Source of the DNA: Phlebopus portentosus
Lineage: Eukaryota; Basidiomycota; Agaricomycetes; Boletales; Boletinellaceae
Length of the DNA: 64,000 nucleotides
Assembly: GCA_037892935.1 (NCBI GenBank)
Contig: JAYXKI010000002.1
Span: 3,100,001 to 3,164,000 of the forward strand
Reading direction: 5' to 3'
Made by a program: the position numbers and the translations under genes. The notes under the pieces are model-generated. The model did no database searches. It had not been told where the DNA came from and was given only the letters and a program-made list of their open reading frames with translations. Below are positions 12,307 through 26,175 of the stretch, piece by piece. How positions within the stretch are numbered: position 1 is the first letter of the stretch; each line of letters starts with the position of its first letter.

Positions 12307-14606
12307 ATGATGCGGGATCTCCCAACCGCCATTGCGAAAGCAGTTTTTCCAGCCGTCATTCTCTTCTTGAGTGTTCTCGTAAAATGGTCAAGATCGTACT
12401 TTATGCGCAGGACGACAGTTTTGGGCGATATTCCCAACATAGGAAAACCTAGAGCCGATTTGGAGAGATTGAAGGGCACTGCGGTGATCTGTGGAGGAAG
12501 GTGAGTACGACATGGTGTTCGATGTATTGGCTTTAGTTGAATATTCTTCCTTTTTGCAGTATTGCTGGCCTTTGGACGGCTCGTATCTGCGCCGATCATT
12601 TTGAGGACGTTGTCATTGTAGAGCCTGAGGGCTGGCTATCAACTAGGGATGGCTGCTCCGACATCTTTGATGAGACGGGTACCCGCATTGGCGGGAGCGG
12701 GCTGCGCCCGAGAACACGCGTTCCGCAATACAGAGCACAGCATGGCAGGTTGAGCGCGTTATTGTGTGTTGATGACTTCCTGAGACAGAGCTTTTCAGTG
12801 TTTCAGCCGATAGCTTTCGTAGCTCTGAGGCAGTTATTCCCGAACTTTGAGGATGAGATCAGACGAGTCGATGGACGGTACGTTCGGACTTTACATATTT
12901 GCCGGTGGACTTTGGTCTTACCGAAGTCTCGCGGTCACAGCATAGCAAAGGCCGAGTATAATCTACAGGTATCAGACAACCCGAAACTTCTCCACATGCC
13001 CGAGGTCGTTTCTCCCAACCAAAACTACGCTCAGTGCTTCTTCGTCACTCGCGAAAGTTATGAGCGCATCTTGAGGCGCCTTGTAACCGGCTATTCAAAT
13101 AGAATACGATGGGTTGCTGGAACTGCTACTGGACTAATAGCAGATGAACGTGATCCTGCGACAGTCACTTCCGTCGCTGTCAGAACGGATTCTGAGGCCG
13201 AAACGATTATTCCAGCTTCTCTAGTCATTGGTATGCATTCTCGTCTTTGTATATGACAATAACCTGACTGATATCGTCTGAGATTGCACCGGCGGCTCTC
13301 AGGCGGGATTAAAGTGGCTGAAACGGGTATTCTTTGACCCGGAATATTCTGCTCTTCTCTATCGGAATAAATCCGTACCTAGAGGAGCGATTCCCTTCGA
13401 CGACGGATTGAAAATTGAATATAATACCGTACACCGTTACAGAAGATTCCGTGTCGCCGTTCCCCCGGAACTACGATTACGTCTACCAATTCCAGGTGGT
13501 TACGAGAATGCTGCATGGCTGCATACGTACTTACCGCGTCCCGGCCTCAATCGCAAGCTCTTCATGATCGAACGGATGGAGGGCCATCGTAGTACGTATC
13601 TTTATCTCTTGTATTGTCATTCGGCATCCCACCTACACTTTCCGTCAGTTGAGTGGGCCTTTGGAGGTTGGGGCGATCCACCGCTTCCGGAGACCTTCTC
13701 CGAAGTCAAAGATTGGCTCGGCAACTTGGAGAAGGAAAAGGAAACGGTCATTCCGGCATGGATCTACGAACTTGTTGACACGCTGCTTAAAATCGATGGT
13801 GACCATGAAACAGAATCAGGCAGATATCGTAAGTAGGCGGACCTCATTGAAATAAGTGTGGTTGGGTTACCTCCCTTTGCAGCAAGCTGCTCATGGATAC
13901 GGTATGAACGAGCTCCTTATATCCCGTCCAATTTTGTTGCCGTTGGAGATGCTGTAATGCGCGTGAACCCGACTTATGGGTCAGTATCTACATACATCAT
14001 ATTCAAGGGTATCAGGTTAACCAACGTTTATCGATACAGGCAAGGCTGTTCTAAGGCCGCCATTGGTGCAATCACTCTTGACAGTCTTCTTAGGAAGCCG
14101 TCTATGCTTAGATCGACAACTATACCGCGAGGCTTTGGTCGGAAGTTTTTCAAGTTTCATTCACCCAGAATAGCTAGCACCTGGTAAGCGCGATATTCAT
14201 ACACAGTGCGGAGAATGCTTAGGTGAATGCGTTCCAGGGATGGGACGAAGCCCATAGGTCCGTGAGTGCTCATTGGATCGATACTAGTCTATTGATTGCT
14301 GTGCAGATTATCAATGGGATACTACAATTCCCGTGAAGGGCGAGAAACTTAGCGATGAACGCATCAATGGGAAGGCAGCGGCTCTTTTAATGCAACTCGC
14401 GGCAACCGTATGTTCTTGTTCTGAATGGTTTTCTGACAAACCAGAAACATCGAACGTCGCTGATAGAACGCATTTAGGACGAGAGCGTAAACTCCGCGGT
14501 TTGGCATGTACGCACATTCCTGGCGCCGCCAACAGATCTTATGCACCCCTGGATCCTTGCGAAAGTGCTTCTGTTGTATTTGCGCCAGCAATTGGGTCGA
14601 GCATAA
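12307..14606 (+). CDS. FAD-dependent monooxygenase, membrane-anchored N-terminus
   Basis: Nine exons: 12307-12500, 12560-13230, 13283-13591, 13649-13828, 13883-13979, 14040-14183, 14238-14257, 14307-14407 and 14478-14606. All phases agree. The N-terminus has a membrane segment (AVFPAVILFLSVLVKW), then the dinucleotide-binding motif AVICGGSIAGLWTARI and acidic strand end DVVIVEPE. Later come DCTGGSQAGLKWL and the second FAD motif NFVAVGDAVMRVNPTYG, then QGCSKAAIGAITLDSLLR, GFGRKFFKFHSP, DTTIPVKGEKLSDERI, AVWHVRTFLAPPTDLMHPW and the end LAKVLLLYLRQQLGRA. It belongs to the large fungal flavin monooxygenase group common in secondary metabolism and detoxification; the substrate is unknown. Exon 7 is only 20 bases. 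No neighbouring biosynthetic core enzyme is visible. Confidence 0.88.
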
Positions 14607-15600
14607 TCTGGAAGCGGGGTAAGGAAATGCGTCGTTCTTCTACGTTCTTTTCTTCATTCGTTGGTAACTTGCTACTCTCCGAAAGTTTTCCGATAACGCG
14701 ACACTACTTATATGCTGTACTACTCACTTCCTCATGGCATTATGCCATCAATTTTCCATACTTCCCATAAGCGCAGCGGTTATCTGGACCAAGAGAATCT
14801 GTCTCTGACATCGACATCTGGAGCTCGAAATCTGCTTGATAAGCGCACCTGTGCTAAAGTTGAAAATCCTAAGTATGGGGACCAGATTGGCCAAGTCAAC
14901 AACAAAAGTGAGACTTTCGGCTCTTTTTGAGAAGTCGGGAATTTCGGAGGAGTACGCACTGCACTTCGGGAGGTCGCCTATTCAGTTGAAGGCAGGTGCG
15001 CAGCAATTCCTCCAAGGACAGAAGCTTCCGGTTCTGCGGAAAGCAGTACATGTCTGACTGGTGGCTGTCTTGACCTGCGGAGACCTGTGCATGCACAGCA
15101 CAATTTCAAACCTTCCTCGTGCTGACACAAATGCGGTAAAGCATACTAACAGGCATGTCGCCTTCGTCGTCCCAAAGTACCTCCTCAGCTCCTCGTTAAA
15201 AATGCTGAGAAAAATCGAGAAATATCTTGTGGCTGACTGTGCGGTCCGAGAGCAGATCAATTGATGATGCAGGAGGAGCAGGGGTGGAGAAAGGACTGGG
15301 TGTGACGTACATCTTGGCTGCACCGCATTTTTATGCTTGCCTTATCGGGTGAGGCGACGTCATTTTTCTCACGCCTGCTAGCTGAGTTCAGCCTGGTTTG
15401 CAATGTTTATAAGATCCTTCCGCACGTCTGATGTGTGGAGTTGTCCTGTCCACGACGACTCTTTGTCTCACCTTCATCCCGTCCTGTGAGTTATATTAAA
15501 TCTCTTTGCTACTTCACTTATCATATCTAGTACCTACAGCACTCCTCAATCGTCCTTTGCGGATTCTAAATCTCAAGCTCAAGCTCACAATCCACTGACA
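14607..15600. other. 1-kb spacer
   Basis: A plus-strand frame at 14836-15057 (ending GQKLPVLRKAVHV) is open for 73 codons but unsupported by motif or splicing. Otherwise nothing seen. The 3' part is the promoter of the Pali-domain gene. Confidence 0.4.
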
Positions 15601-16232
15601 ATGGCTTCGCCCGCTGTACCAGGCTTGTTCTTCTGCTTCGCAGCAGCGGTGCTCCTAATATTCGTGTCCGTCTCGGCGCCGACATGGGATAAAATCTCGT
15701 TCCTTAATGTCGATACTGGAGGAACTAATCTTCATTTCGGTATATTTGGTTACACTGGCACGGATACTTCCATAGGATATTTCTTCCCTAGTAACCTTGG
15801 GTGAGTCATTTTTTCGTAGAATTCTCGGATAACTCTTCTAATAGTCGCTTTAGCACAAACAATAATCTGAACACCACCACGCTTCATAATCTCACGAAAG
15901 TTCTGATTCTACACCCCGTCGCTGCTGGTCTTTCTGGACTCGCAGTGTTGTTCGGCATATGTGGAGCTGCGTATCATCGTTCGGGTACTATTCTCATGGC
16001 TATAGCCGCTTTACTGGCTTTCCTCGTCACTTTGGTCGTATGGATCATCGACATGGTTCTATTCGGTATTGTCCGTAACCGCATACGCGATGCGGCGGAC
16101 TCAGATGACGCAGCCCAGTACGGGAACGCTAATTGGATGACGCTTGGCGCGCTCGTGTCATTGGCGCTTGCATTCTGCGCCGGCACTTGCGGTGGTATTT
16201 TTGGCCGCTACAGAAGGAGAGACCGCGCATAA
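15601..16232 (+). CDS. Pali/SUR7-type four-pass membrane protein
   Basis: Two exons, 15601-15800 and 15854-16232, intron GTGAGT..TTTAG. Four hydrophobic segments are visible: residues about 5-28 (LFFCFAAAVLLIFVSVSAPTW), about 95-118 (VAAGLSGLAVLFGICGAAY), about 122-150 (LMAIAALLAFLVTLVVWIID) and about 170-190 (LGALVSLALAFCAGTCGGIF). The long first loop has HFGIFGYTG and NTTTLHNLTKVLILHPVAAG with possible N-glycosylation sites, and the tail is short and basic. This claudin-like layout is typical of fungal SUR7/PalI proteins of the plasma membrane, which act in eisosomes, endocytosis or ambient-pH sensing. Which of these applies cannot be told. Confidence 0.85.
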
Positions 16233-16640
16233 TAGAGTTTTAAACCCGTGCCTTATCTTCGCCTTCTGTAATACCCTCCCCACCTCTGCTCGCTGCGCCT
16301 TTAATGAATCTTTTAAACTTTGATGATTCGGACTTATCTTTCCTTATTTTACATATTTGTTCTAAGCTGTATCTTTATCTTCTGCACATTTGTACGCACG
16401 TGTGTATACATTTACGATTGTCAACTTGAATGAGGTGCGAAAACAATTAATGATGTCGAGGAAGAGATTGTTCGCTTCACAATTACAAAAGCTCAGATGC
16501 ACTTGTTTAGGGCTTGAACTTGTTCAAAATATTGGTTTTTCTTTTGAATGACGGCCAAAATGACGAAAAGGATATGATGGAAGCAAACGGAAATTTGAGA
16601 CGTGCGCACGGCAATCCCCGAGACGGGCGATGATTCTCAT
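16233..16640. other. Spacer
   Basis: 3' flank of the Pali gene and promoter of the BTB gene; no gene seen. Confidence 0.5.
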
Positions 16641-17718
16641 ATGTACGTATCGAATTCTAGAAATATTTCCAACCCAATGCCTTCCACCATGATCAAACAC
16701 CCCGATTTCTGGTTTGATGATGGATCTGTCCTAATTATCGCGGAAGATACGGTGTACAAACTGCATCGTTCCCTGATCACTCGACTTTCGCCTGTTTTCT
16801 TTGACCGATGCTGCCAATTAGCGAACGTACCTGAAGAGTGCAGAATCGATCCTGAATTGTGTTTACTGCCCTGTTTTGCTATCCGAACTGAGTCGAATAT
16901 CTCGAAAGATGACTTTTATCTTTTGATCGCACACATCCTTCATGATATGTGAGTCTGTCCAGATTTAACATATGCACGCTCGACTTATTCGTGGCATTTT
17001 ACATATCCAGCGTGCTGACAGACGATTCACCTTTCCAAACCGTTTTACAATTGTATATCGTCTCGTCAAAGGAAGGAGGGGATTTTAAAAAAATCCACGA
17101 TGTGGCTGACAAGCAGCTGGGCGCGATCATGCAAAGAAATCCTTTGGAATTAGATTTTTTCCATCACGACCTCTTAGGCAGAGCATTCAACATTTCAAAG
17201 GCGAGCGATAACTCACAGGTGATGATTGCATAGCGCTTGCATAGCGATCCTGCTCAATGAGATCACAGCTCGAGGTGTTACTCAAACGTGCATTATACTA
17301 CTCGCTTGCTACGCGCGATGACTCTGAAGATGCAGATAAACTCGATTCCAACCTCACGACAAGAGACATTGCAGAATCCGATCCTACAGCCATTGGGGAG
17401 CGAGTTATGGCTCAACTTTCGGATCATTTCTCTCCGACTCTCTTCCAGCCACCAGCAGTACTTCATATGCAATGCACAGATGTGTATGCAAGCCTATGGA
17501 TGGAGCGTGCGGTTGGGCCAGCATTCGACGATAACGGGACGGCCAACCCATTTATGACTCTAAGGCGACTTCGAGATTTGGATTGGAAGCGAGAAACACA
17601 TGAATTAGATGGAGAGAGGTCAGAACCCTGTGCGGAGTGCCTTGAGCATATGCGCAAGCAATGGAGTGACGAAGCACAGGCAATCTGGGGAATGATGGAC
17701 AGGTGGCTTGTGGAATAA
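16641..17718 (+). CDS. BTB/POZ-domain protein
   Basis: Three exons: 16641-16948, 17011-17200 and 17245-17718. The second intron has a GC donor (GCGAGC) and is 44 bases long. The N-terminal BTB fold reads HPDFWFDDGSVLIIAEDTVY, KLHRSLITRLSPVFFDRC, and later FYLLIAHILHDIVLTDDSPF. The rest is helical, LQLYIVSSKEGGDFKKI then ALYYSLATRDDS, ending in AECLEHMRKQWSDEAQAI and MMDRWLVE. This arrangement (BTB plus an uncharacterised C-terminal half) is a large lineage-specific family in Agaricomycetes. Some members may be Cullin-3 adaptors, but most have unknown function. About 322 residues. Confidence 0.8.
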
Positions 17719-17940
17719 AGATAGGTTCGGATTTATGTTGCTTTTTACCCGTTTCCGCTAATGCTTTCCGAAGATATCGCAGTTGATGAATATGGATGTA
17801 TTTTGAAAACCGGGATAAATTGATATTTGTATCTGATATGATCTTTATCATCGCGTGTATTTGATCCGGCACTCGAGGCCTTAGATACTTGATGGCTTCT
17901 TCTCTTTACACCTTGACTCGACCACGAAAGATTTGTGGTG

Positions 17941-18998
17941 ATGGACTCCCTAGCCTTATTGGGTCCTCATTGGAAAGGCTACGAGTCTTTGAAATACCTC
18001 TTCGTCTTGTAAGTGCGTCCCTCCATGCTCACCTGCCTTTTGGGTGAACAATGCTTGTTATGGTTATGCATAGCGGAGCATCCTATTGTGATGTTGGATA
18101 CAGTTCCGACTCGCCGAACCCTAGCAAAGCAGAACCGCTTGGAGTACCTTTTCCTGGTAAGACGTATTCAGGCCAAGGTGGGCTGAATTGGGTGGGGTAC
18201 CTTGCTCGTGAGCTTTGCCCATCGGGCTTGGGGAGTATCGATCCATTGCTCGTCTACGACTACGCAAAGGGCGGAGTAGTCATCTCCGGAGTGAGAAAGC
18301 AGGTCTTTGAAGATTTTCTCGCCGGTGCTGGAAAGAAACCATCATGGGCGCCTTGGTCCGCGGAAGATTCCCTGTTTGGTACTATGCCTTCTAGATTCTT
18401 GACTGCAATGATTAACATCCTTTCTTGATACCAGCAACTTGGATTGGCATCAAATATTGTGGTCAAGGAAAAGACCCGGCACAAGGTGTCGATGATCTCT
18501 TCAAGATCCAAGAAAAACTATACGAATCGGGAGCACGAAATTTCTTGCTATTTGATGCACCTCCAATCCTACGTGCGCCTATTAGTCAAACCAAGCATCG
18601 TATGTTCTATTTTTCCGATGTAATATCTGCTTTGTGACATGAACAGCTTTATAGGACTCAGGAGCAGATCAGATAAAGCTCGCCGAGACCCATATCGAAC
18701 GTGGAATACCATACTTCGATCCGATGCCCGCGGTTTCCTAGATGAACACCCTGATGCATCCGTTTTTTTTTTCATCTTTTCAGCATGGGATTTATTCAGT
18801 GAAGTATTTGACGACCCTATTTCCTACGGATTTACCAGTGAAGATGTGGGAAAGCCAGGTGGAGGGATTTGGATCGATAAGATTCATCCCACGGAAAAGA
18901 TGCACAAACTGGTTGCTGAAAGTGTTAACGAGTTCTTATCTGGAGCGAAAAAGGGATATGAAGATGGAGCGGAAGATATCGAGGTAGTCTTCGGATAA
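17941..18998 (+). CDS. CE16-type SGNH esterase, copy 1 (block III altered)
   Basis: Four exons: 17941-18008, 18074-18378, 18435-18599 and 18655-18998, 882 coding bases in frame. SGNH-fold acetylesterase of the fungal CE16 type, expected to deacetylate plant polysaccharides or small acetyl esters. Block I is FGASYCDVGYSS with the nucleophile Ser. LGVPFPGKTY and PSWAPWSAEDSLF are conserved with copy 2. The C-terminal Asp-x-x-His is in IWIDKIHPTEKMH. Block III, which should be GxND (the Asn forms the oxyanion hole), reads TWIGIKYC at about 18447-18458; copy 2 keeps GVND. No clear signal peptide, as in copy 2. The frame is intact, but activity may be lost or changed. Confidence 0.85.
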
Positions 18999-19224
18999 GG
19001 ATGAGAGCCACCTGGCAGTCAGCAGTACATAGATATCAATCTGATGCCTCGCGAGCTGGCATAATAAATGCGCGGAGAGGATGCGAATTCCCGAGCTCCC
19101 CGAAAGTCCGCACAGAATCATACTTGAGTGGATAAATCACCACGTGAGGACTAAATTGTGACTCGAACACATGCATGCATTCGTCGTAGCATATACTTGA
19201 CGCGAACTCATGAAATCCACTACA

Positions 19225-20254
19225 ATGGACTCACTTGTCCTAACAGGTCGACACTGGGAAGGTTACAAAGCTCTTAGATACCTCTTCGTATTGTGAGAAC
19301 GGTCCTCTCTGTCTACGAATTAATATATACTGAACAATATTCATCCTGAATACAAGCGGAGCATCCTTCTGCGATGTTGGATATGATTCAGAATGTCCTC
19401 ACCCAACAAAGGCGGAACCACTCGGCGTGCCCTTCCCTGGAATAACTTACGCAGGCGACGGTAAACCAAACTGGGTCGGATACATCGCTCGCGAATTCTG
19501 CCCGTCAGGCTCAGGAGATACCGATCCATTATTAGTGTTCGATTATGCAAAAGGTGGAGCGATAGTCGATGGTGTGCGATCGCAAGTCTACGACCAGTTT
19601 ATCAAAAGTGTTGCGAAGAAGCCTTCCTGGGCGCCTTGGTCCGCCGAAGATTCTCTATTCTGTAAGTCTCCTGAATGATTTCCGTAATCTCGTTGAAATC
19701 CTTGTTAAGCCATTTCCATTGGTGTCAATGACGTCGCGCGCGGCTGTGATCCGGCTGAAAGCGTGGATAATCTATTTAAAATAATTGAGGAGCTGTATAA
19801 GCATGGAGCGCGGAACTTCTTGTTCTTCAACGCTCCTCCGGTTTTACGAGCGCCTATTTCTCGACGTCGTATGGTTTTCACAGCTCCATCGTAATACTCT
19901 TATAATGCTAAAGCTATTACAGGGAGGAGGGTCTCGACGGCTCGTCAGGATCCGTATCGCACCTGGAATACAATTCTGCGCTCCGACGCATGCGGTTTTG
20001 TTCGCGAACATCTCGACGTATCAGTCTTCATTTTCTCGTCATGGAACCTGTTCAGCGAAGTCTTAGATGATCCTGTTGCCCATGGATTCGATAGAGGCGA
20101 TCCAGATAAGCCCGGAGGGGGGATATGGTTCGACAGGCTGCATCCTACGACAGCTTTGCACAGGCTCATTGCTCAGAGTGTCAGGGATTTCTTGTCCGGA
20201 GTGAAACAGAATGAAGGCGTAGATGATGAGGACGTCGAGGTAGTTTTCGGTTAG
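19225..20254 (+). CDS. CE16-type SGNH esterase, copy 2
   Basis: Tandem paralog of the gene at 17941-18998, with matching exons at 19225-19292, 19357-19661, 19710-19868 and 19923-20254; exons 1 and 2 have exactly the same lengths as in copy 1. Block I FGASFCDVGYDS, block III SIGVNDVARGCDP and the Asp/His pair IWFDRLHPTTALH are all present, so the catalytic set looks complete. Starts MDSLVLTGRHWEGYKALRYL with no obvious signal peptide; family members may be secreted or intracellular. 287 residues. Confidence 0.87.
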
Positions 20255-20530
20255 ATATATGAGTCGAATGTTGCGTATCACAGGGTTTTCATTTTACGGC
20301 AGTGTTTTTTGCGGAAATGGTTCTTGGCGAGTTTCGTAAATTGGTAGACTGCGTGGGAAAACGCTGATCTCCTATATTGTCTGAAATTCGGACTTCGCCA
20401 CTTTTCTATTGACAACAGACAGATCGCAGTCCGTAGGTACAGCGCTCAATTACGAGTGATGCGCACTCTCTTCAGCGCCTGACGTGCGCAGCGGAGATAT
20501 CCGTCATTTTATCCATGCCTTAGACGGTGC

Positions 20531-20554
20531 CCTAGCCAGTGTCACCTGGCTAGG
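20531..20554. promoter_or_regulatory. 9-bp perfect inverted repeat in carboxylesterase promoter
   Basis: CCTAGCCAG, then tgtcac, then CTGGCTAGG: both arms match perfectly around a 6-base spacer. It sits about 32 bp upstream of the TATA box. The geometry suits a dimeric regulator; the protein is unknown. Confidence 0.45.
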
Positions 20555-20585
20555 TCAGGTATTGAACTTGGCAAAATGATTCTAA

Positions 20586-20592
20586 TATAAAA
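20586..20592 (+). promoter_or_regulatory. TATA box
   Basis: TATAAAA, 39 bp upstream of the carboxylesterase ATG at 20631. Confidence 0.6.
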
Positions 20593-20630
20593 GGTGTTGC
20601 TTCAGCGAGCGCCATGGATTAACCAGCAAA

Positions 20631-22802
<2,172 letters not shown>

Positions 22803-23523
22803 GTTCTTAGTTTGAACACAAGAAAGCCGCTAAGCTCAATGTTTAAGATTGATCGGCATGTTTGGTCTGCTATATTGTTTCCTCCCTTTGTTTGTCTTAC
22901 CTTATAAAATCTTATTAATCCTTCCGATATGCGACGAATGCCTGCGCTTGAAATAGCTGTTGGAAGACTTACCTGGTCAAGGGAAGAACGGGAAGTTGCT
23001 TTCGAAGCTTCTGTCTGCAGCATGCGACGCTTACCTGATGTCCCAGCATCTTCGAAATCCGTGTCATGCCCGAGAGCTTTGCCTGCGTACAGCCTGACGT
23101 CGAAGTCTTTCGTTATGAAAGTTCCTAGTCGGAATCTTGTAGGGGAAAGGTGCGAATGTTTTTTCGACCACCTGGATTGATCACATGATCGCAAAGAAAA
23201 AATCAGCCAGTCCTCCCGGATGCGACATATATACACCCAGAACCACAGCTTATCTCAATTCCCGCGACATTTTGAAACCTCTGCTCCTCTTAATATGGTA
23301 TGGAGATGTTTCGGCTTGATAAGCTATCCTGATGAAAAAGGGGTATTACATGACCCTGTCGGCTGATGGACACGCCTTAGCAATTCGGTCGGCCGTTGAT
23401 GCGTATGCGTTACTGCTCGGCGATCCGTAGAAGCTGCCAAAAATTACTATGTATTCCTAGATGAGGTGATTTTCTCGTATAAATGCGTCGAAAAAGGATC
23501 TGGAAGGATCCAAACCGACAGTC
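22803..23523. other. Spacer between carboxylesterase copies
   Basis: A 145-codon minus-strand frame (22799-23236) has no motif and I do not call it. Nothing else seen. Confidence 0.4.
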
Positions 23524-25698
23524 ATGTTACTTTCTATGTCTTTCGTCATTCTGATTATCTCGCTTCTCTTCTTTACTCTTGTATCCGGTAATCCCAATTT
23601 CAAGCTGAAAAGTGCTATAGTAAATGGTGTATCTCTATCCGATTTCAACCAGGAGTTATTTGGAGGTGAGCAATGAGCAACAGTGGAGTCGACGTTGGAC
23701 GTTCTGACTTTTCTCAGGTGTCCCTTTTGCCGAGCCACCCATCGGGTCTTTACGCTCCTCTCCTCCCGTCTAGGGCTTAAACTGGGAGTTCCTGCCCTCA
23801 GTGCAAGTCAGTACGGGCCTGCTTGTGCTCAAGGAGTAAGCTATGCACAAAACATACGACCGAACTTCCCTGGCTTAGAATAATGCAGGTCGGTTTTTGG
23901 TATAAATGCATCGCAGATAGAAAGTCTTCGTATGTCGGAGGACTGCCTTATCTTGAATGTAAGAAGGATGGCCGGCTTAAAATTCGGCAAGGATACCCTT
24001 GTCCCGGTGATGGTTTGGGTTTATGGAGGAGCTTTCCAAAGTGATAACGACTCTTTGCGATTCATATGAGAATTACATACTGACTTCCTGTTAATAGATG
24101 GAGCAGCTGTTCAGAACGATGGAACTATTATTGTATCACGAAGCGCCGAAGGGTAAGCATGGTTGGTTCGCAAGTTTTTCATTATCACTGCATCTCCTTT
24201 AGTAGGGATCACCAATTATATTCGTGGACTTAAACTATCGTCTCGGTCCATTTGGATTTCCCCAAGATTCAGAAGCTCGATTGCGAGGGGCGCTTAACAT
24301 TGACAACAAGGATGTTCTAGCCGCACTGACATGGGTCCAAGAGAATATAGAAGCCTTTGGTGGAGATAAGGATAAGGTAGGCAAACATTTTTGAAGTACC
24401 GAAAACAGTGTACTAGTGTCGGTTTCTTGGTTATGTGCAGGTGACAGTCTTTGGGGTTAGTGCCGATGCAATTATACTGTCGGAACTTCTGCTCGATCCA
24501 AACTTCAACCTTGCCAGCGCTGCGGTAAGCTGATGCTACTGAATCCATTCATTTCGCTCAAACTTAGACTAGATAAACGAATCGGGATCCCCCGCATCTA
24601 ACATGCTGTTCGATGCTTCGCGTCGCGAAATAGTTTGGCAAAGCTTCGTATCTGCAGTTCCGAAATGCTCGGGAGTTCCAGAAGATGACACCTTTGAATG
24701 CCTTCGGAATGTAAGTACCGAAGCTATTATTGATGCAACGAACCTTGTGAACAGCCATGTCCAAGCGGAGTTTCCTTTTGCTCCCATTATAGACAGACCG
24801 GGTGGAGTGATACCTGATCTACGTTCTAAGCTTTATACACAAGGCAGATTTGCACGCACCCCATTTCTCATAGGTACGTTTCTGGATGAACTCGGATTGT
24901 CGGTGCTTTGTAAAGCTATTCCCTCACTGATTGAGTTAGGCACCCTCTTCATAGTCGTGATGAACTCATCCGAATTATTACGTATCTGGATCGTCTCCAA
25001 CTCAACTGCTCCTGGAGAAACTGTTACAGATGACAATCTAATTGCTGACGAAATTCTGAATTTATACCCTGATGATCCTACTTTGGACTCCCCTTTTGGC
25101 ACGGGAAATGAGACATTCGGTCTAAATCCTGGTTTTTAACAAGCAGCTGCCGCGTTTGTTGACTTGGCATTCAACTCTCTGCGACGCGAATCGGTGCAAA
25201 CAGCAGGTGACCAGAGTCAAGGCGTTCGGTTTGCAGGCCGAGTCCAGACCAATCCACCATTCCTTGGAGGTAATGATCGTGGCCTCACGATGATTTTATG
25301 TAGTTCTTCATGGATGCGAGATACCATATCTGTTTGGATCACTTCCGGATGAACAAGCGTCCATATTTGCTCGCACCCTGATTGATTACTGGATTTCTTT
25401 CTCGACAAGCCTTGAGCCGAATGACAACCTAGAGAATACTTCGCGTCAGTCTTCTTTGCTGTCTTTGGCTAATGGTTCTGCAACTTTGGCAGGCCCGACC
25501 CGGTCGCAATACACAATATCATCGAAGGTGAGCAAAGCGCTGTAACCTTGTTGCTGCATTAGGCTAAATCTCTTTTCCTTTGTGTTTGCTCAGTCCGTCA
25601 TGCAGCTCGAAAGGGCATACTTGGCCATGATCCCTGATACATTAAGGGAGCAGCAAATTGCATACCTGATAGACAATGCACAGGCCCTTAATCGTTAG
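23524..25698 (+). pseudogene. Decayed type-B carboxylesterase, copy 2
   Basis: Paralog of the gene at 20631. The signal peptide (MLLSMSFVILIISLLFFTLV), [110 protein letters not shown] and the C-terminus YLAMIPDTLREQQIAYL all align with copy 1. Lesions: a one-base frameshift creating TAG at 23771-23773; an in-frame TAA at 25137-25139 where copy 1 has Lys; and the active site GVSAD (24453-24467), which has lost the second Gly of GxSxG. A segment before the catalytic-His region is also short. No functional product is expected. Confidence 0.85.
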
Positions 25699-26175
25699 AA
25701 TAGGCTAATGATAGAATGAACTTTTCGGGAATCGATCACTTTGTCTTACATTGCGGTAATGGATCTCTAATGTTGTAGCTGCGTGCTGGACATGATTATC
25801 CTTGTGTGTTTACCGTAGGACTGGGGATCTCGTCCCGAAAGAGTATCCTTTTGGAAAACAAACCTTGTACTATAGTATGCGATAAACGCGGAGAATTGCA
25901 CTAGTCACAATGAAGAGATGCTGAATAGATCACAATATGTTCTTTGCCAGTAGTAAAGACGCCGAGCCGCCGGAATCAGAGCTTAAAGGCAATTTGAAAT
26001 CAAGAGTTATAACAATTTCATGAATCGAACAAACCGTAACAAGCAAGGTCAGAGAAGGATGGTCATACACGGAGCCTTCCCAAAACCTAAAGCGATCTAC
26101 AACTACCATTTACCATACCTTCGTCCCTATTGTCCGATTAATAATAGAAGCTCCAGCAGTGCATGGATTACCCGC
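25699..26175. other. Spacer
   Basis: Convergent 3' flanks of the carboxylesterase pseudogene and RPN7. No gene seen. Confidence 0.5.

Larger units (their letters stand above)
20255..20630. other. Carboxylesterase promoter region
   Basis: No gene. Holds the palindrome and TATA box listed separately. Confidence 0.6.

Noticed and set aside
17219..17244. 26-base GT-AG intron in the BTB gene
   Set aside because: Too short. A 44-base GC-AG intron starting at 17201 gives a normal size and keeps the frame.
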